From Oscillospiraceae bacterium (lineage in GTDB: Bacteria > Bacillota > Clostridia > Oscillospirales > Acutalibacteraceae): a DNA stretch of 64,000 bases. The translations under genes were made by a program, and so were the position numbers. A model generated the notes under the pieces. The model saw nothing but the letters and a program-made list of their open reading frames with translations, did not search any database and had not been told where the DNA came from. Within the stretch, counting starts at the first letter, position 1. Every line of letters begins with the position of its first letter. The stretch lies in contig SVPC01000002.1 of NCBI GenBank assembly GCA_015066095.1, positions 1 through 64,000 of the forward strand, given 5' to 3'. Positions 63,009 through 64,000 of this stretch are shown piece by piece.

Positions 63009-64000
<992 letters not shown>

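Overview
The window suggests a low-GC, endospore-forming, anaerobic member of the Clostridia (Oscillospiraceae/Ruminococcaceae-like). The evidence is a set of sporulation genes (spoIVA, spoIIE, yqfC, yqfD, a ylbJ-like gene, a sleB-like gene), consensus sigma-A promoters, strong Shine-Dalgarno (SD) sites, frequent TTG/GTG starts, a ClpE-type unfoldase and Feo ferrous iron uptake. Placement below class level is inference. I saw no tRNA or rRNA gene and no CRISPR array.

Region 1 (1-23,950) is an accessory surface and glycan-uptake region, almost all on the minus strand. It starts with the 5' part of a very large secreted protein built of ~340-residue beta-helix-like units, two of which are near-identical tandem DNA repeats, driven by a perfect sigma-A promoter. 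A REP-associated tyrosine transposase (RAYT) with REP-like palindromes inside and beside its reading frame follows. Then comes a ~19 kb presumed operon read from 23,562 down to 4,771: MalG-type permease, solute-binding lipoprotein, beta-helix lipoprotein, a giant solute-binding protein with carbohydrate-binding-like domains, MalF- and MalG-type permeases, an NHL-TPR-Yip1 membrane protein, a DUF5696 lipoprotein, another MalF-type permease, and a membrane-anchored beta-helix surface protein. No transport ATPase or recognised glycosidase is present. A divergent AraC regulator faces the operon, and two 12-bp direct repeats 21 bp apart sit just upstream of the operon's -35 box.

Region 2 (24,840-35,600) begins with REPIN-like palindromes and a bidirectional terminator. 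It continues with an 11-gene minus-strand housekeeping operon: ruvC-ruvA-ruvB-rRNA methyltransferase-ecfA1-ecfA2-ecfT-truA-DUF5711-cvpA-clpE.

Region 3 (35,700-41,220) holds guaB, spoIVA and the divergent feoAB pair. A sigma-E-type promoter for spoIVA and the feoAB promoter share one short intergenic region.

Region 4 (41,229-50,523) is a minus-strand run phoH-ybeY-era-yqzL-recO-mutS2, followed by a three-gene phosphonate pathway (cytidylyltransferase-PEP mutase fusion, phosphonoacetaldehyde reductase, phosphonopyruvate decarboxylase), predicted to make 2-hydroxyethylphosphonate and perhaps a CMP-activated form. The first phosphonate gene starts inside a strong RNA hairpin that displays the SD in its loop. 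A ~190-bp palindromic element lies between phoH and the yqfCD sporulation genes.

Region 5 (50,850-64,000) carries sporulation and housekeeping genes (yqfD, yqfC, ylbJ-like, two small unknown genes, a membrane protein, a flavin reductase, yfcE, spoIIE, sleB-like, greA, lysS). After lysS there is a small lipoprotein gene bounded by a degraded second copy of the lysS 3' end, then a partial enolase gene at the edge.
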